DNA of 64,000 bases, taken from assembly GCA_032622095.1 (NCBI GenBank), contig CP136062.1:143364351-143428350 (forward strand). Direction: 5' to 3'. A model generated the notes under the pieces. The model searched no databases, was not told where the DNA came from, and was given only the letters and a program-made list of their open reading frames with translations. The DNA is from Siphonodentalium dalli. Its lineage: Eukaryota; Mollusca; Scaphopoda; Gadilida; Siphonodentaliidae. Positions 22,725 to 34,569 of the stretch are shown here, one piece after another (the stretch's first letter is position 1; each line of letters begins with the position of its first letter). Both the position numbers and the translations under genes were made by a program.

Positions 22725-23910
22725 GGCTAGAGTAGCCACATATTATGGTCCCTCTCAGTTCCGTTTCAAAGTTCTGCCCATTTCTTTTCAAAAACACGGC
22801 CAGAATCCCAAAAGATGTTTTTGGCACAATTCCACACTGCACATACTTTAAAATTAAATGTTCATGCCTCATAATGTACTGTTACAACCAGAAAAGAATA
22901 TGATATTTAGTTGTCAGTCGATTAACTAACATGTCTAATAACCAAGTGAGTCACTCTTTGCTACCCTTTCGGAACAGCAGAGAATTATGTTCCGGATATA
23001 TGTGAATATAAATTTTTACCCAATTTAGTTGCCATTTTGGAAGCCATCTTGAGTAATTTGGTCATTAAACACCTTAGTGTGACAAATTTAAGATAGGTCA
23101 AAACAACAAACACCTTTCTTACCAAAGATAGTTACATTTTACTTGAAAAAATGGTTAAAACCTGAGAAGAGATTTTTTGCCGATATTTATGTCAAGTTTG
23201 TGAAAGTAAAATCCAATATTTCTGGTAATGTCTTTGTTACAATAGTAACAATTAACCACGGTGCACCAGACATGTTAGTATTCAATGTATATAAGGTAGA
23301 ATAGCCAATGTTATCAATCAACCACAACTTGTAAGCGATTGCAGTGCACACTGGTGAAATATCTACCATTTTCTATATTTTGGCAGCCATTTTGAACCAA
23401 AGTAACAACTTTTTTCCCTATGAGTTGGAATATCCACGAATAATGCTATGCCTCACTTAAAATCCACAGTTCTGCTCATTCCTTGTTGAAATATGACTAG
23501 AAACCCAATTGTGATTTTTTTTTTGTGTGAAATTTTATACAGCGTTATGTAAAAATTTGAATCTTGAGGGATCGAAAGGCGATAGAACGCCAAAAAATAG
23601 ATTTGTTCATTACCGCAATGATCAGTTAATATAAAAATATAAAAATAAGGTCACAATCCTCAACCAGTTCTAAACAGCAGAAACTGTTCTAGGAGATATT
23701 AGTGAAAAAACGTGATATTTTCCACTTCCGGCGGCCATTTTGAATATATGGAATTTATTCATACCTATAAATAAGGAGTATTCAATTATCAATATAATGA
23801 CATATCGTATGAGTTAATACCTCATAAACTCCCTGAGTGATTGCGAATTACAATTTACCAGTTCAGATATTCAATTTTGGTGGCATCTTGGATTCAATGG
23901 CCTCGAAACA
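22725..23910 (-). repeat. Long ATGGCCGCC-rich repeat, copy 3 (inverted)
   Basis: Reverse-complement match to 14560-15960 across most of its length, from GTGGCTACT near 22735 to the decayed AAGATGCCACC box at about 23885. It lacks the 183-bp duplication. With copy 2 it forms a long inverted pair around the CR1 element and minisatellite. Confidence 0.85.
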
Positions 23911-23999
23911 TGTGAACAATGACTATATGTACATCCATGTGCTCGTGGAATGTTATAGAACACTGCCCTTGCCTATTTTCTCGTGGAAAATCATGGAAA

Positions 24000-24550
24000 C
24001 ATCGGTATTGTTCATAGTTTAATTACGTTATGCATGCGTAAGTTCACACATTGTACTCTTTCAGATATATCTTCAAAATAAATAAAATTCATATCATCGG
24101 TGTCACTTTAAGAAAAAAATATCGAGTAAGGCGCCCATGTAACGCTATCGACGCAGACACTTATTATATACAGTTCGAATGAAGCTGATTTTTTGTTTGC
24201 AAAGATACATATAGTTTTAGTATTGATTTTGAGAGAAATATTTCCCCTACCCCCAATAAGGATTTTATCGCAAAAAAAGCACAGTATGATGTGAAAATCG
24301 CTGTAAAATCAAAAATCCCTCACGCCCGACGAGTGACAACCAAATAGAACAATGTGTGAAATATATCCGTCTGTCGGAAAAAACATAGTCGGCAAAAATT
24401 CGCATAGGTTGGGGGGGGGGGGAGGTGTCCATATGGTAGCTCCGTCACTGACTTCCATGGAATCTGATATACTTCCTTGGTGCACTGTGAATATAGGCTC
24501 GTTAATCCTTATGTGAATGTAACTAGTCTGGCTGTCGGGCTGAAAATATA
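24000..24550. other. AT-rich stretch, no gene seen
   Basis: Contains a G run of about 13 at 24411. No supported coding or RNA gene. Confidence 0.4.
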
Positions 24551-26680
24551 AGGTGTACCAGGAAAAAAATCTTAACAAGCTAAATTTGGTATCGTTGGAA
24601 AGAGGAGATCTTCATGTATAACATATCCAAAATCCGCTAAAATCCGCTCTGGGGAAAATGTTCTACAGCGCCCTGAATAGGGGTGGGTTCTAACGTAAAT
24701 TATTAAGGTAAGTATACGATACGTTATGGCATAAGGATTACGTAGTTGTACAACTATGTATGCAATTGGAGCAACGGAGCGAATAGAGTGACACGGACAG
24801 AAAATAATACAATCGCGGCCATAAAATGGCTGTCAAAATGGCCGCAACTCCAAAACATACCACGACGAAAGCAACATATTGGATAACCATATAGGAGTTA
24901 ACATACGTATTATTAATGTACATTCATGTTGTTTAGTATCTTTAAAGGTACACATATCATTAAAATATCCATCTGCATGATGTATTGGTCATTTCAACGC
25001 AAGTCAAACCCAATGGTTAAATTTCTGTTTTTTAGCTTATCCAACATCCAACTGTCCGGACAAAATATAATAATTTTGGTCATGCAACACACAAAGTAAT
25101 GTTTCGCCATGCAGTGTATGGTAGTTTCATTGGACATTGTGATTAATTATTGAATGTAACACATACACCGAATTGCACACCCTTGTGGTATAAAGACTAG
25201 TTAGATCTGTGGAATTTGCTGCACTCTCCGTGATAATATGCCATACACATATGTCCCAATGCTTATCACACTGCAAAGAAACATCAATATCTTCAATAGA
25301 TTAGCGCCACATCTCACGAGATCAAAGAGATGGTACATCTTACAGATTATTTAAGACTAATTTTCACGCGGCTACCAAACCGGTTTATTATTGGAACATT
25401 TTGTTCAAATTACTTCAGTCCACACTTTACAACTGGAATATACTACCACACAATGCACAATATTAATTTTCAGTATCGTTTTGTTTTAAAATATCTTACC
25501 AGTACCACCCACGTAATTATGCTAAATAGCAAGGGTTCATCGTTTAAAGCTGTTATTTCAGCGTTGAACATTCGCTAAATGTTGCTATTTGTGGTTTTGT
25601 GTACAGCAACTATATGTAACTTTAGGGATAAGGGGCAAACGCGGTGATGCGGTTGCAGAAATCGTAGTAATTTTCGCATATATGTGGCTTCGGTGAATAT
25701 AACGAAATATAATTTCCAGATATAAACACAGTCTCAGCCACAGAATATGTAAACTATATTGGTCAAGTTTAGAATTTATTGAAGATAGGCTTTGTACTCC
25801 TGTGTGTTTTTGATAAATTGTGTTCATAATATACCACCATGCATTCTTGTGATAAAAGCGAAATATTCGTGTTTTGTCACCTGATTGGAGTCAACTATGA
25901 TTACTGTTTTGAGATAGAGACAATGGAATCTTCACATTTTACCCAAAACTGTATGCATATATCTTATATTGTTCCATAGCAGTGCATTTTGAAAGGGTTA
26001 ATTTTGTAGATATCAAAATAAATGATGATCGGTCACATTCACGAGACTACTCTGACGACATATATTTCTGCTTCTAGAAAACATCACAGAATCAATACAT
26101 CCATATCAAATCGCATTTAACTGTTTAGTTACACATATAATCACACGATTCAACATAAAAAGTACATATAAAACTGCGTTATTGTTCCGTTTATATGTGC
26201 CCAAAAGTCCAGATTTAACCGTTGCATGAGACCCTGCTTTCGATTGCTCTCTCGTGAGATTCATTAGGGAGAATTCTTACATCTCTGATCAAACGTTCCT
26301 CTTATACTCTGCAATGAATATCCTCAAATAATTCGAACGTTTGTTCTATCTTATAGGACTAGCAATTACATGTTTCACAAAGTGTAAATTTCATTCACTT
26401 TTCTCCATTTTGGCGTCCGTTTTGGGAAAGACATTCTACAAATATGGTTTACGGCTAAACATTGTTTGTCAATATTTAAATTTATTGCGAATTTGGCATT
26501 AATTGTTGCATCTACCGCAGAAATTCAACAATTTCAGATATTAACAATCATATTGGGCGCCATCTTGAATAGAGAATTTTCCCCAAAGCGGATTTTAGCG
26601 GATTTTGGATATGTTATTCCTCAGATTCTGCCCGACAAAATTACACCAAAAACAGCTTGTTAATAATTTTTTCTAGGTCC
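24551..26680. mobile_element. Large inverted-repeat element, about 110-bp arms
   Basis: Left arm 24551-24662 and right arm 26566-26680 are diverged inverted copies. The shared core ACATATCCAAAATCCGCT is exact, then AAAATCCGCTCTGGGGAAAA against ...CTTTGGGGAAAA. The outer parts share TTAACAAGCT. The 1.9-kb interior has only short frames (25330-25578 plus, 25585-25827 minus) without transposase motifs. TSD not found. It may be a non-autonomous DNA transposon or two inverted copies of one repeat. Confidence 0.6.
26556..26566 (-). promoter_or_regulatory. YY1-like site in repeat
   Basis: The minus strand reads AAGATGGCGCC. It is one of several YY1-like boxes carried by dispersed repeats in this window. 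Confidence 0.3.
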
Positions 26681-26769
26681 AATGCTTAAACGACCAGACT
26701 AAACCTGCTGCTTCGTGATCTGCTTTTATTCCTGAATTGCATTTTTTACATAAGATTTTCTGCGTGGAT

Positions 26770-26875
26770 TTATGTCACAGGGTTCGAACCAGCGTGGCAG
26801 CGCTGAATGGTTTATACCAGTCTAATGCTTCACGTTCCTAAACAACTGAGTCAAACGCTTGGTTCGAATCGGTGG
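26770..26875 (-). mobile_element. tRNA-derived SINE candidate (head region)
   Basis: On the minus strand TTTGACTCAGTTGTTTAGG (near 26837-26855) resembles a tRNA A box, and GGTTCGAACCC at 26780-26790 is a perfect B box about 55 bp downstream, the usual pol III spacing. The T and acceptor stems do not pair, so it is not a functional tRNA. The body would extend to lower coordinates; its end is not clear. Confidence 0.45.
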
Positions 26876-26999
26876 AGAAATGTGTTGCGGCTATACTTAC
26901 CACCCCTCCCCATGACGCACAAATCCTGTCCAACAGTCACGAAACTTGGCGTGCATGTTTGACGCCCTCATAACCTGGAGCAAAACGGTACGAGTCAGG

Positions 27000-28440
27000 G
27001 ATGGGTTAAGGGAGAAGTACCAAAATGTATTTATATCGTGGATCCCTCAAATATATACTTGACATCTCTGTCACCCGATAATTCCAATGGTGTAGTTTAA
27101 GTTTCCGAAATATAACCACTCGGGTCATGATTGTGGATAAGGTGAGGAGAGTACCATCATTGATAAAACATGTGTTCGCATATTTTCCTGCAAAGTTATA
27201 TGTACAGTCCACGTCAAGACTTGAGGCCGGGTAAGAGGCACCAACATCGTATTTAGTAATGGTGCTTTTTAAAAACAAGTTTTTATTTTTCACATTTATG
27301 TTCCTTTAATGGGAACTTCAGACACAAGAGCGCCTTGGCTCGGAACTATGGAGCGTAGTTTCTTCATGAAATCGATGGGGATATAAATGAGTGGCTCTTC
27401 TATTGTACAAGCATCATGTATGTCAATTTGGATGTCGCTTCAAGAAAACAAATATCGATTATTTTGTTCATTGTTTTGTTTTAGTATGTTAGATTCCCTT
27501 GTCCAGACTTCTTGGTAGCGGATGTTCTGGCTCCCGTGTATGTCAGTCACAAAAAATCATTTATATTAATGTTGCTAACTTCTATGCAGATCGACGTGTT
27601 CTTCTTACATTTATTGTGATACATCTTATGGAGGCTGTCAGACAAATTGTTGATTATTGACCAACATTTGCACCCTGTTCTCTCCTTGTTGAGCATCTGT
27701 ATATAGTAGCCGCGAATTTGATAATGTTCTATAGTTTATCAGACAACCAAGCCGTTAAAACATTATTTTTGTCAAAACATGATTTTTGTCAAATGCGTAT
27801 ACACATGTGGTTATCTCCACGATATATGGGCTCTAATGGTATGGCTTAAAGATGTCTATGTGGCACAGTCCATATCGGTGATGGGGGTCTGAGAGGGAGA
27901 CACACATTGATAAAACATTTTTGTCGTCGATTCCCACCTACCATATATATAGTGAACTCCATTGTACATGTACCGCGAATCTATGGTATGATTCCACGTT
28001 ACTAAGGCAGGGATGGGGCAAAAATATTTACATCGTGGATAGTTTAAATATTTCCAAGTGACACCGTTCGAGTCGGGTGGGGGTCAGTGCACAACTATTC
28101 CACCAATTTCTTATGTATATTTGTTAACCGATATAAAAACATATTAAGAATTTTGATTACATTTAAACCCGGGCTAAACCTTGCTAGTTCTATAATATTT
28201 ACTTAGCAAGTATGTTACACTATATCCTGTTCGGTGATTGGTCAACTGCCAACTATATGTCATCTGCCCAACGGCAACAACGGCTACTCCCTTCAATAAA
28301 ACGCACTCCACATTAATGTTTTTTTATTTGAACCAAAAACAAACAGTTTCTTATGTTTTGTTGGTTTTTAAGGTGGTGGAGCTGTAGTTTGTTTACATTG
28401 TGAATCTTGGATTTCTCAGATATCGGGTGTACAATTTAAA
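27000..28440. other. Intergenic stretch, no gene seen
   Basis: Unique-looking AT-rich DNA. A 95-codon minus frame at 27006-27293 has no recognisable features and no splice signals that I could support. Confidence 0.4.
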
Positions 28441-28512
28441 TAATAATAATAATGTATAGCATTTTTAAAGCGCCTTATCCCATGAGGCCCAAAGCGCTCA
28501 ATGATACAACAG
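28437..28512 (-). mobile_element. 3' end of a (TTA)n-tailed retroposon
   Basis: On the minus strand GAGCGCTTTGGG, then GGCGCTTT and a (TTA)4 tail (28441-28453). An AAGCGC-containing 3' end followed by a TTA microsatellite is a common retroposon terminus in invertebrates. Only the last 70 bp are recognisable. Confidence 0.45.
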
Positions 28513-29040
28513 ATGACCGACATATTTACAACATATTTACCTAATGTATACACGAAAATACGATTATACTCATATATGCATATTCATGCAGCGTTCTGAG
28601 TTTCCATATTGTTTGGTATAGACTCAGGGGTACGCCTATATAACTATTTTTCGCTCAGTTTTAAATTCGCGAAAAATAGTACTGCGTGAATTTAAATATG
28701 AGTAAGGTACTCGTGGACACTATTTAAGAATGCGCAAGGGATTATTTCAGTACTACTGTCGTGAGTCGAGAAAATATAAAATGATAAACAATATGATTAT
28801 CGTAACAGGTACACGGACGTGACGACATACATGGGGTGGACAATTGGACATGGGGGTTGGGTCAATAATCTGAAAATCTGCTTTTAAAATTTAAAAACTA
28901 GAAGTTAAAAAGTAAAAAGAAGTTGATGAAATATGAAAGTTATCGCCTACAGTTTACAAATGTATTTATGACCCTTCCAACGCACTGTCAAATTATGACG
29001 ACAGAGGGCGCCACCAACGTGATTGACTAAATCGAACTAA

Positions 29041-29165
29041 ATTCTGCCATCTGACAATTGAACTTATCTGTTCACATTCTACAATTTACAAGTTAGCACT
29101 AAATTCTGGCATTTGACAAATTGACAATAGCATTTCACCTTCTACAATATATAAGTTAGCACTTG
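29041..29165 (+). repeat. About 60-bp direct duplication
   Basis: ATTCTGCCATCTGACAATTG...CTACAATTTACAAGTTAGCACT is repeated as ATTCTGGCATTTGACAAATTG...CTACAATATATAAGTTAGCACT. Confidence 0.7.
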
Positions 29166-29280
29166 GAATTGTGACCCTAATTACTCTACATTATACAAGC
29201 CACGTCCCTGGTCACGACAAAAATAATCTCCAATCTCAGTCAGGCACGGAGTCATCTATGGAGGGTTATTAGGGTCACAA

Positions 29281-29535
29281 TCCTAACTTAGCATTTTAAT
29301 TCTTATATTTTAATTATAACTTAACATTTTAATTCTAACTTAATCGTTTAATTCTTACTTAATATAATTCTAACTTAACATTTTAATTCTTATATTTTAA
29401 TTCTAACTTTACATTTTAATTCTAACTTGATATTTTAATTATAACTTCATATTTTAATTCTTATATTTTAATTGTAACTCTAACTTTATATTTCAATTCT
29501 TACTTAATAGTTTTATTTTAATATTTTAAATCTAC
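29281..29535. repeat. AT-rich minisatellite
   Basis: About 15 degenerate units of ATTTTAATTCTAACTTA (15-18 bp). A short inverted piece AGAATTAAAA follows at about 29570. No coding. Confidence 0.85.
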
Positions 29536-29769
29536 TACAAAAAGGTCTAATGTTGGAATTAAAATATTAGAATTAAAAAGTTTAAATTGGAGTGAACATA
29601 AAACGGACCTCAGAATTGAAACGCAAATATTAAAACAGACATAAAACGGATACTGTAAGTTGGGACCCCAATAACACGCCTGCACTTCAAAAACAATTAT
29701 ATCGAAAGACGTCTAGTATACCCAAGTATACCGGACGGACTGAACATAAGTTAAAGTTACTCAATCCGA

Positions 29770-29970
29770 TCAGACGGTCCCCATATGTTATTTAGCAACA
29801 TTTTGTTCAACGAAATCTGGCCGTATTATCACGAACTTTGGCCGAATCACCACTTGATTTTAGAGTTATCCATCTTCATCCGCAATTAAGTCCGAGACCG
29901 TTTGACAACGTTTTTCTATATCTGATCACCCTGAGCTTTGATGGGTGGCTTCCTCGACTCGAATCAAATG
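29770..29970 (-). repeat. Dispersed repeat family G, copy 3 (inverted)
   Basis: Reverse complement of 8905-9150: CACTTGATTTTAGAGTTATCC, CTGATCACCCTGAGCTTTGA and CGACTCGAATCAAAT. Confidence 0.75.
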
Positions 29971-30630
29971 TTTTTGAATCCTAGTCACACAAGGACCCTC
30001 CATACCAAATATAAGATAAATAGGCCCAACGGTTTTTCAGAAGTCGTTTTAAGAATTACCTATGAAGGGAAATAGTTATGGCTTATGAAGGGAAATAGTT
30101 ATGGCCCTGCTGGCTCCGCCTCTATTTGAAATGGTCCATGCACATATAACTCGGTTAATTTTCACAGATTCACGATACTGTAAAGTGTCGAGGAATACAT
30201 ACTAATGACATCTGAATACTGCTGTATAAAGGTCAAACATTGGGACAATACTGCTCCCTTCATCGAGGCTGGTGATGGGAAAACATATGACATACCAAAT
30301 ATAAGCTAAATAGGCCCAACTGTTCTTGAGAAGAAGTCGTTTTTAAAACTACTTATGAAGGGAAAGAGTTATGACCCTGGCTCCGCCCCTATTTTAACTG
30401 GTGACCCCATTTGGACATATCTGAAACCCAGTTACGTAATCTAGGGAACATCCATGCACACCATGGCAAATGTGAAACTATTCTGTCGTATGGTTCTGGA
30501 GAAGATGTTTAAAGAATTGTTGATGTATATGGACGGCAAGACGCGCCGACGGACGGACGATCGACGGATGGTGAGTGGTGACTGTATAGCTCCACCGCGG
30601 AGACTTCGTCTCATATGAGCTAATAACTCT
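29960..30630 (+). repeat. Mollusc-type dispersed repeat with (GGAC)n tract, copy 2
   Basis: Matches 2950-3315 and is longer. The TAGGCCCAAC...GAAGTCGTTTT...AGTTATGGC segment is present twice (about 30000-30100 and 30295-30390). It ends with CGACGGACGGACGATCGACGG and GGAGACTTCGTCTCATATGAGC. Confidence 0.7.
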
Positions 30631-30825
30631 GGATTGCCGATGTTAGGGACCACGTGTAACTCGGTTAATTTTCAACAGATTCACGAAAGGTAGATATATG
30701 ATATCCTAAAGTTATCCTAGTAGTAGAATATCGTAAAGTGTCGGGGAATATAGACCAATAATGGTATCTGAATACTGCCGTATAAAGGTCAAACGTTGGG
30801 ACAATGCCCCCTCCATCGAGGCAAT
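30138..30825 (+). repeat. Direct repeat pair, about 140 bp
   Basis: The block from AACTCGGTTAATTTTCA to GGTCAAAC(A/G)TTGGGACAAT occurs at 30138-30255 and again at 30658-30805, separated by the end of the GGAC repeat. This indicates a composite or tandemly duplicated insertion. Confidence 0.75.
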
Positions 30826-30874
30826 ATATCGTCGTATTTTGATACCCATAACATGATACAAGCAAAACTTGCAT

Positions 30875-31540
30875 GCAATGTTTAATTTAAATTCTGGACA
30901 TTATGAGTCGCTTTAAGCACCTTATATCGAATTTCCATTCCGATCGACACAATCCATGGCCATTTCGATAAGAAATCATAATTTAATCACGCTAATTGAA
31001 GCAAGCACATTTGAAGCAATGACCACCCATATACTGACTCCAATCCCTCCATAAAATCTGATATTTTGCAATCACCAATTGCCTCGGCCACACACCGTTA
31101 GTTGAACATTTCCAACTAATTACTCAAACATTCCAATTGGAGCCATAACTCTTTCCCTTCAACCTAAATTCTGACTAAAATTTTGACATTTCGACAAACG
31201 ACCTTTAATTTACACTAAATATTGGTGGAAAACATGAACAATTTGAACCCATTTTCTGTCTTAAATGTCCAACTATTGTTGATCAATTCAGGCACAAATT
31301 TTTGTAATAAAAGTTGAACCAATCCCTGACGCCGAATCTAACTTACAAGAGTAATCACGCGGTATATCAGCTAAAAAAAATCCGATTTGTGTCTCTTCGA
31401 TCGACGTATACGGTATGTGCATGAATGCTATAATTTTGATCGGAGACAAAGCCAGTCAATCGATTCTCCCGATCTATATGGGACCATCCATTGTTTCCCT
31501 CGAGCCATGTACGGGGCATAATATGTAATGGTATATATAA
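30875..31540. other. Intergenic or intronic stretch, no gene seen
   Basis: AT-rich unique-looking sequence, without supported genes. Confidence 0.4.
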
Positions 31541-31545
31541 CTCAC

Positions 31546-31682
31546 CTTTACGTCGATAGCATGAAACGTTTTCCGCCTTGCTAAAGTCAATTTATCGTGT
31601 GTTGAAGTAATCCCGTCCATGATGGACTCGGCAGCATTTGTTAACTTTTTCATGTCCTGCTTCCAAGAAATCACCACTCTAA
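31546..31682 (-). CDS. Possible internal or first coding exon of an unidentified host gene
   Basis: Minus strand: a TCTATCAG acceptor-like sequence (AG at 31683-31684) precedes an open block reading ...VVISWKQDMKKLTNAAESI, then DKLTLARRKTFHAIDVK. It ends AAAG followed by GTGAGT (31540-31545), a consensus 5' splice donor at phase 0. Codon use looks protein-like and no copy is seen elsewhere in the window. A 36-residue version could instead start at the internal ATG (MKKLTNAAES). The block is charged and probably helical, but the family is not recognised. It could belong to the same minus-strand gene as 11478-11588; this is unproven. Confidence 0.45.
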
Positions 31683-31710
31683 CTGATAGATATACCTTAA
31701 CAGTTAACAC

Positions 31711-32170
31711 AACAAGCTATATAGGCTTGAGTTTCCTGTATATTGAGTGTGTAAACACCGGTCGATGAACACGTTTTACGTTAGCCCAATCAGTTATCAG
31801 CCAAGATGCATCAAAACTTCCAAGAGGATCAATAAATATTGCGGTTAACACGCTTTATAGAATATTGACCATACGATCGTAAAGTGGAATTTTATCGCCT
31901 GCGAATGATAATTAAAATAAGCTATAACACGATCCGTTTGCCCTCAAGACTCGAACTGTTTGAACTCTGTCTATTCGGGGGGCGAATTTTTTACATTCAA
32001 TATCGGATTTAATTAATTGAGTGTTTGCAGATGTTTGGTCGCGAAAATTATTAATGAACAGCAGATCAAGCCAGATATATTATATACATATACAAAGAGC
32101 TGATGTACTTATTAAGTCAACTAAACGGCCAATTGAAGGTATATAATCCGATTCGATGGTCCCCGTATCA
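31711..32170. other. Unassigned stretch
   Basis: On the minus strand this is upstream of the exon-like block. No gene or repeat was recognised. Confidence 0.4.
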
Positions 32171-32183
32171 TCATGCAGATTCC

Positions 32184-32222
32184 AACAACAACAACAACAA
32201 CAACAAACAACAACAACAACAA
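32184..32222 (+). repeat. (CAA)n microsatellite
   Basis: About 13 CAA units with one interruption. The 116-codon frame that runs through it is incidental. Confidence 0.95.
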
Positions 32223-32334
32223 CGCTTTAGAATCGATTAATTGCCAAAAAATAATGCTAACTACACTAACTGTCAATTTAACTATAGTACAAAATTTCCC
32301 TAAAGGTATTATACATAACAATTTTTTTCAACTC

Positions 32335-32545
32335 AATTTGTTATCAGAGTATGTCCGTCGGCTCGTCCAATATTTGCTAGGCCGCCAAATACAACAGGTG
32401 ATGAAAATAACAAATTCAAAATATCAATATCTGACAACTCTTAGCTTTGATTGGTGCGTTACAGACTCGGATCAAATATTGTTTACCACCCCCCCCCCCC
32501 AAGCCAAAGAAATTATAATTTAGGAGCGTTATTTCGGATTATTAT
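32335..32545 (-). repeat. Dispersed repeat family G, copy 4 (inverted)
   Basis: The complement carries AATATTTGATCCGAGTC, AAAGCTAAGAG and TCAGATATTG, aligning to 8940-9080. A C run of 10 (about 32491-32500) matches the variable G run of the other copies. Confidence 0.7.
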
Positions 32546-32716
32546 TTACGGCCGATGAGCTGGCCATCGGGTCACAATGATTCATGTTCAAATAAAGTAC
32601 ACATTATAACTATTATTTGAAATACAAAATTTAAATCAGGCATGTAACCTTTACTACACACTGTTATTAAAACAGATATATTCGAAATTTAACTACACAC
32701 AGATAAAGTTGGTTAC

Positions 32717-33080
32717 CCTGGGAACCAAAACTGGTTCCATAGTTTGTCCCAGTAGGGGAACCAAACGAAGAACCAGACATACATATTTTGGTTCTTCGCG
32801 AAGAACCAAAATAAAGAACCAAATGAAGAACCAATCACACATGTTTTGGTTCTTCGCGAAGAACCAAAATAAAGAACCAAATGAAGAACCAAACACACCT
32901 TGGTTCTTCACGAAGAAACCAAAATAAAAGAACCAAATGAAGAACCAAACACACATGTTTTGGTTCTTCACGAAGAACCAAAATAAAGAACCAAATGAAG
33001 AACCAAGTCAAGTAGAAAACATACATTCTTGTTCCACATGGAACCAAACATTGTATTTTTTGTCCTGAGGGGAGAACCAA
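32717..33080. repeat. GAACCAAA minisatellite with perfect palindromes
   Basis: Four to five units of about 50-65 bp. Each has TTGGTTCTTCGCGAAGAACC (or the CTTCAC variant), then AAATAAAGAACCAAATGAAGAACC. The 22-bp palindrome around TTCGCGAA is perfect in two units. Frames on both strands (WFFIWFF-like on minus) are repeat translations, not genes. Confidence 0.9.
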
Positions 33081-33155
33081 TGGTATTCTGTAGTTATCAT
33101 CCGAAAACCATAATCGTCCACAAACAAAGATCATAATTTCGTAAACATGGGCAGA

Positions 33156-33237
33156 CCTCATGAGTGGTCACAGTGAGATACTGGAATCATCACGAGTGGC
33201 CGATGATTCCAGTATCTCACTGTGACCACGAATGAGG
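33156..33237. repeat. Hairpin, 36-bp arms and 10-nt loop
   Basis: Arms 33156-33191 and 33202-33237 are complementary except at about two or three positions. The inner 27 bp (GTGGTCACAGTGAGATACTG and on) are exact. Loop ACGAGTGGCC. Arm length is compatible with a microRNA-like or fold-back unit. Confidence 0.85.
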
Positions 33238-33299
33238 TAATTCCGGTATTCACTCAAAACACGAAGGTTTTCTTTTTATTATATGCGCTATTTACTAAA

Positions 33300-34200
33300 A
33301 TAGATCGAAGAATTAATTCAACATCGGCAATACAATTTATGCACAACAAATAGAGAGACCAATTGGTTCAATAAAATACTCTCGATAACTCAGAATACAC
33401 ATGCTTCAAATGTGCGTAATATATCGGATAACTTTATTTAAAATATACCAACTTAGGCTACTTGCTTGTGTATTATTAGCAATGTGGCCAGCTGTCAAAA
33501 AGCCGAAAAACCGTTGGCCTCATTTGTTTATATTAATGATATCAGTCAATATATCGAATAAACGATAAATACAGTGACCACGTGGTCGAAGTACATGGTC
33601 GATGTCGATACATGACTACAGTGACTTAAGTCACATAATAACATGTTGTGCACTGATTGGAGCATTACAAGGACCCAGCTTCAATCTCAGAGCATCTAAT
33701 TTTCAAAACTTTCCGGGGGAGGCCCCCCGATCCCCCGTACTCTCCCCACTCAGGCCTTCGGGATATGCATTCGGCATCGCTTGCTGGGATACTACTCGCC
33801 TCGGCATTTTTTCGGAGAGCTACTCGCCACTCGCCTATAATGATTTTAAGGGGAGCTCCTCGTTGCTCACCAGTGATTTCCCACATGGAGAGGACTGGAA
33901 CTGTGTTTATTTAATCAAATTGATGGTGTTTTTACTTTACACATGCACATATTTTAACCTATTGCTAATAGGGGACACAACTATATATATATCCTGTTAA
34001 AGTGGGTATTTTACCTTTATAACCATAAATATTTGGGGGTTTTAAAGGTTTTGTCACTGGTTTGGTTGGCATATTTTTCAGCCATGTGCTTTGTTTGTTT
34101 ATTTTTTGTGGGTGTACTTGATCGGCGTTCTCTCAGTTCCGGTGTAGACACAATGAGAGACCCTTACCCTGCCAACAACACATAATTTAGTAGAATTTAC
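33300..34200. other. Stretch without supported gene
   Basis: Contains a 132-codon plus frame (33602-34000) over a GGGGGAGGCCCCCCGATCCC-type sequence. Overlapping frames in other phases and on the minus strand suggest composition rather than coding. Confidence 0.4.
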
Positions 34201-34214
34201 AAGATTTTCATCAA

Positions 34215-34312
34215 TTTTGGGGGTGGGTGTCCCAGACCTGGGTGGAAAAAACTTACGCTCCCGGGTGTGTGTCCCAGACATGGGTGGAAAAAACTTACGC
34301 TCCCGGGGTGGT
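34215..34312 (+). repeat. 46-bp tandem duplication
   Basis: TGTCCCAGAC(C/A)TGGGTGGAAA, then AAACTTACGCTCCCGGG, present twice in tandem; a poly(C) run follows at about 34371. Same style as the G-rich repeats at 38340, 38830, 50640 and 52150. Confidence 0.8.
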
Positions 34313-34569
34313 GGGTCCCCAAAACTGAAAAACACAAAATTTCCCCTTTGTATCCGTGATTTTTTTCCTGCCCCCCCCCCCCCCCCCGGTGACAGCGACA
34401 AAAACTTAATTGTAAAATTCCGATGGAAACGGGATTCCGTATATATATTGCTCTCGTGGATCCGACTTGTGATAGGTATACATCGCATGCACGGTTCTAA
34501 AATAACCCGAATCCGGCAATATTCTAAAAAAAAGGGTTTTGTAATAATTAAACTTTCTATCTAATGGAA

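Noticed and set aside
26770-26880. Functional tRNA gene
   Set aside because: A and B boxes are present but the T, D and acceptor stems do not pair. Kept only as a SINE candidate.
32693-33161. WFFIWFF-type membrane protein on the minus strand
   Set aside because: It is the translation of the GAACCAAA minisatellite.
33602-34000. 132-codon plus-strand gene
   Set aside because: Overlapping frames in other phases, G/C-run composition and no recognisable motif.
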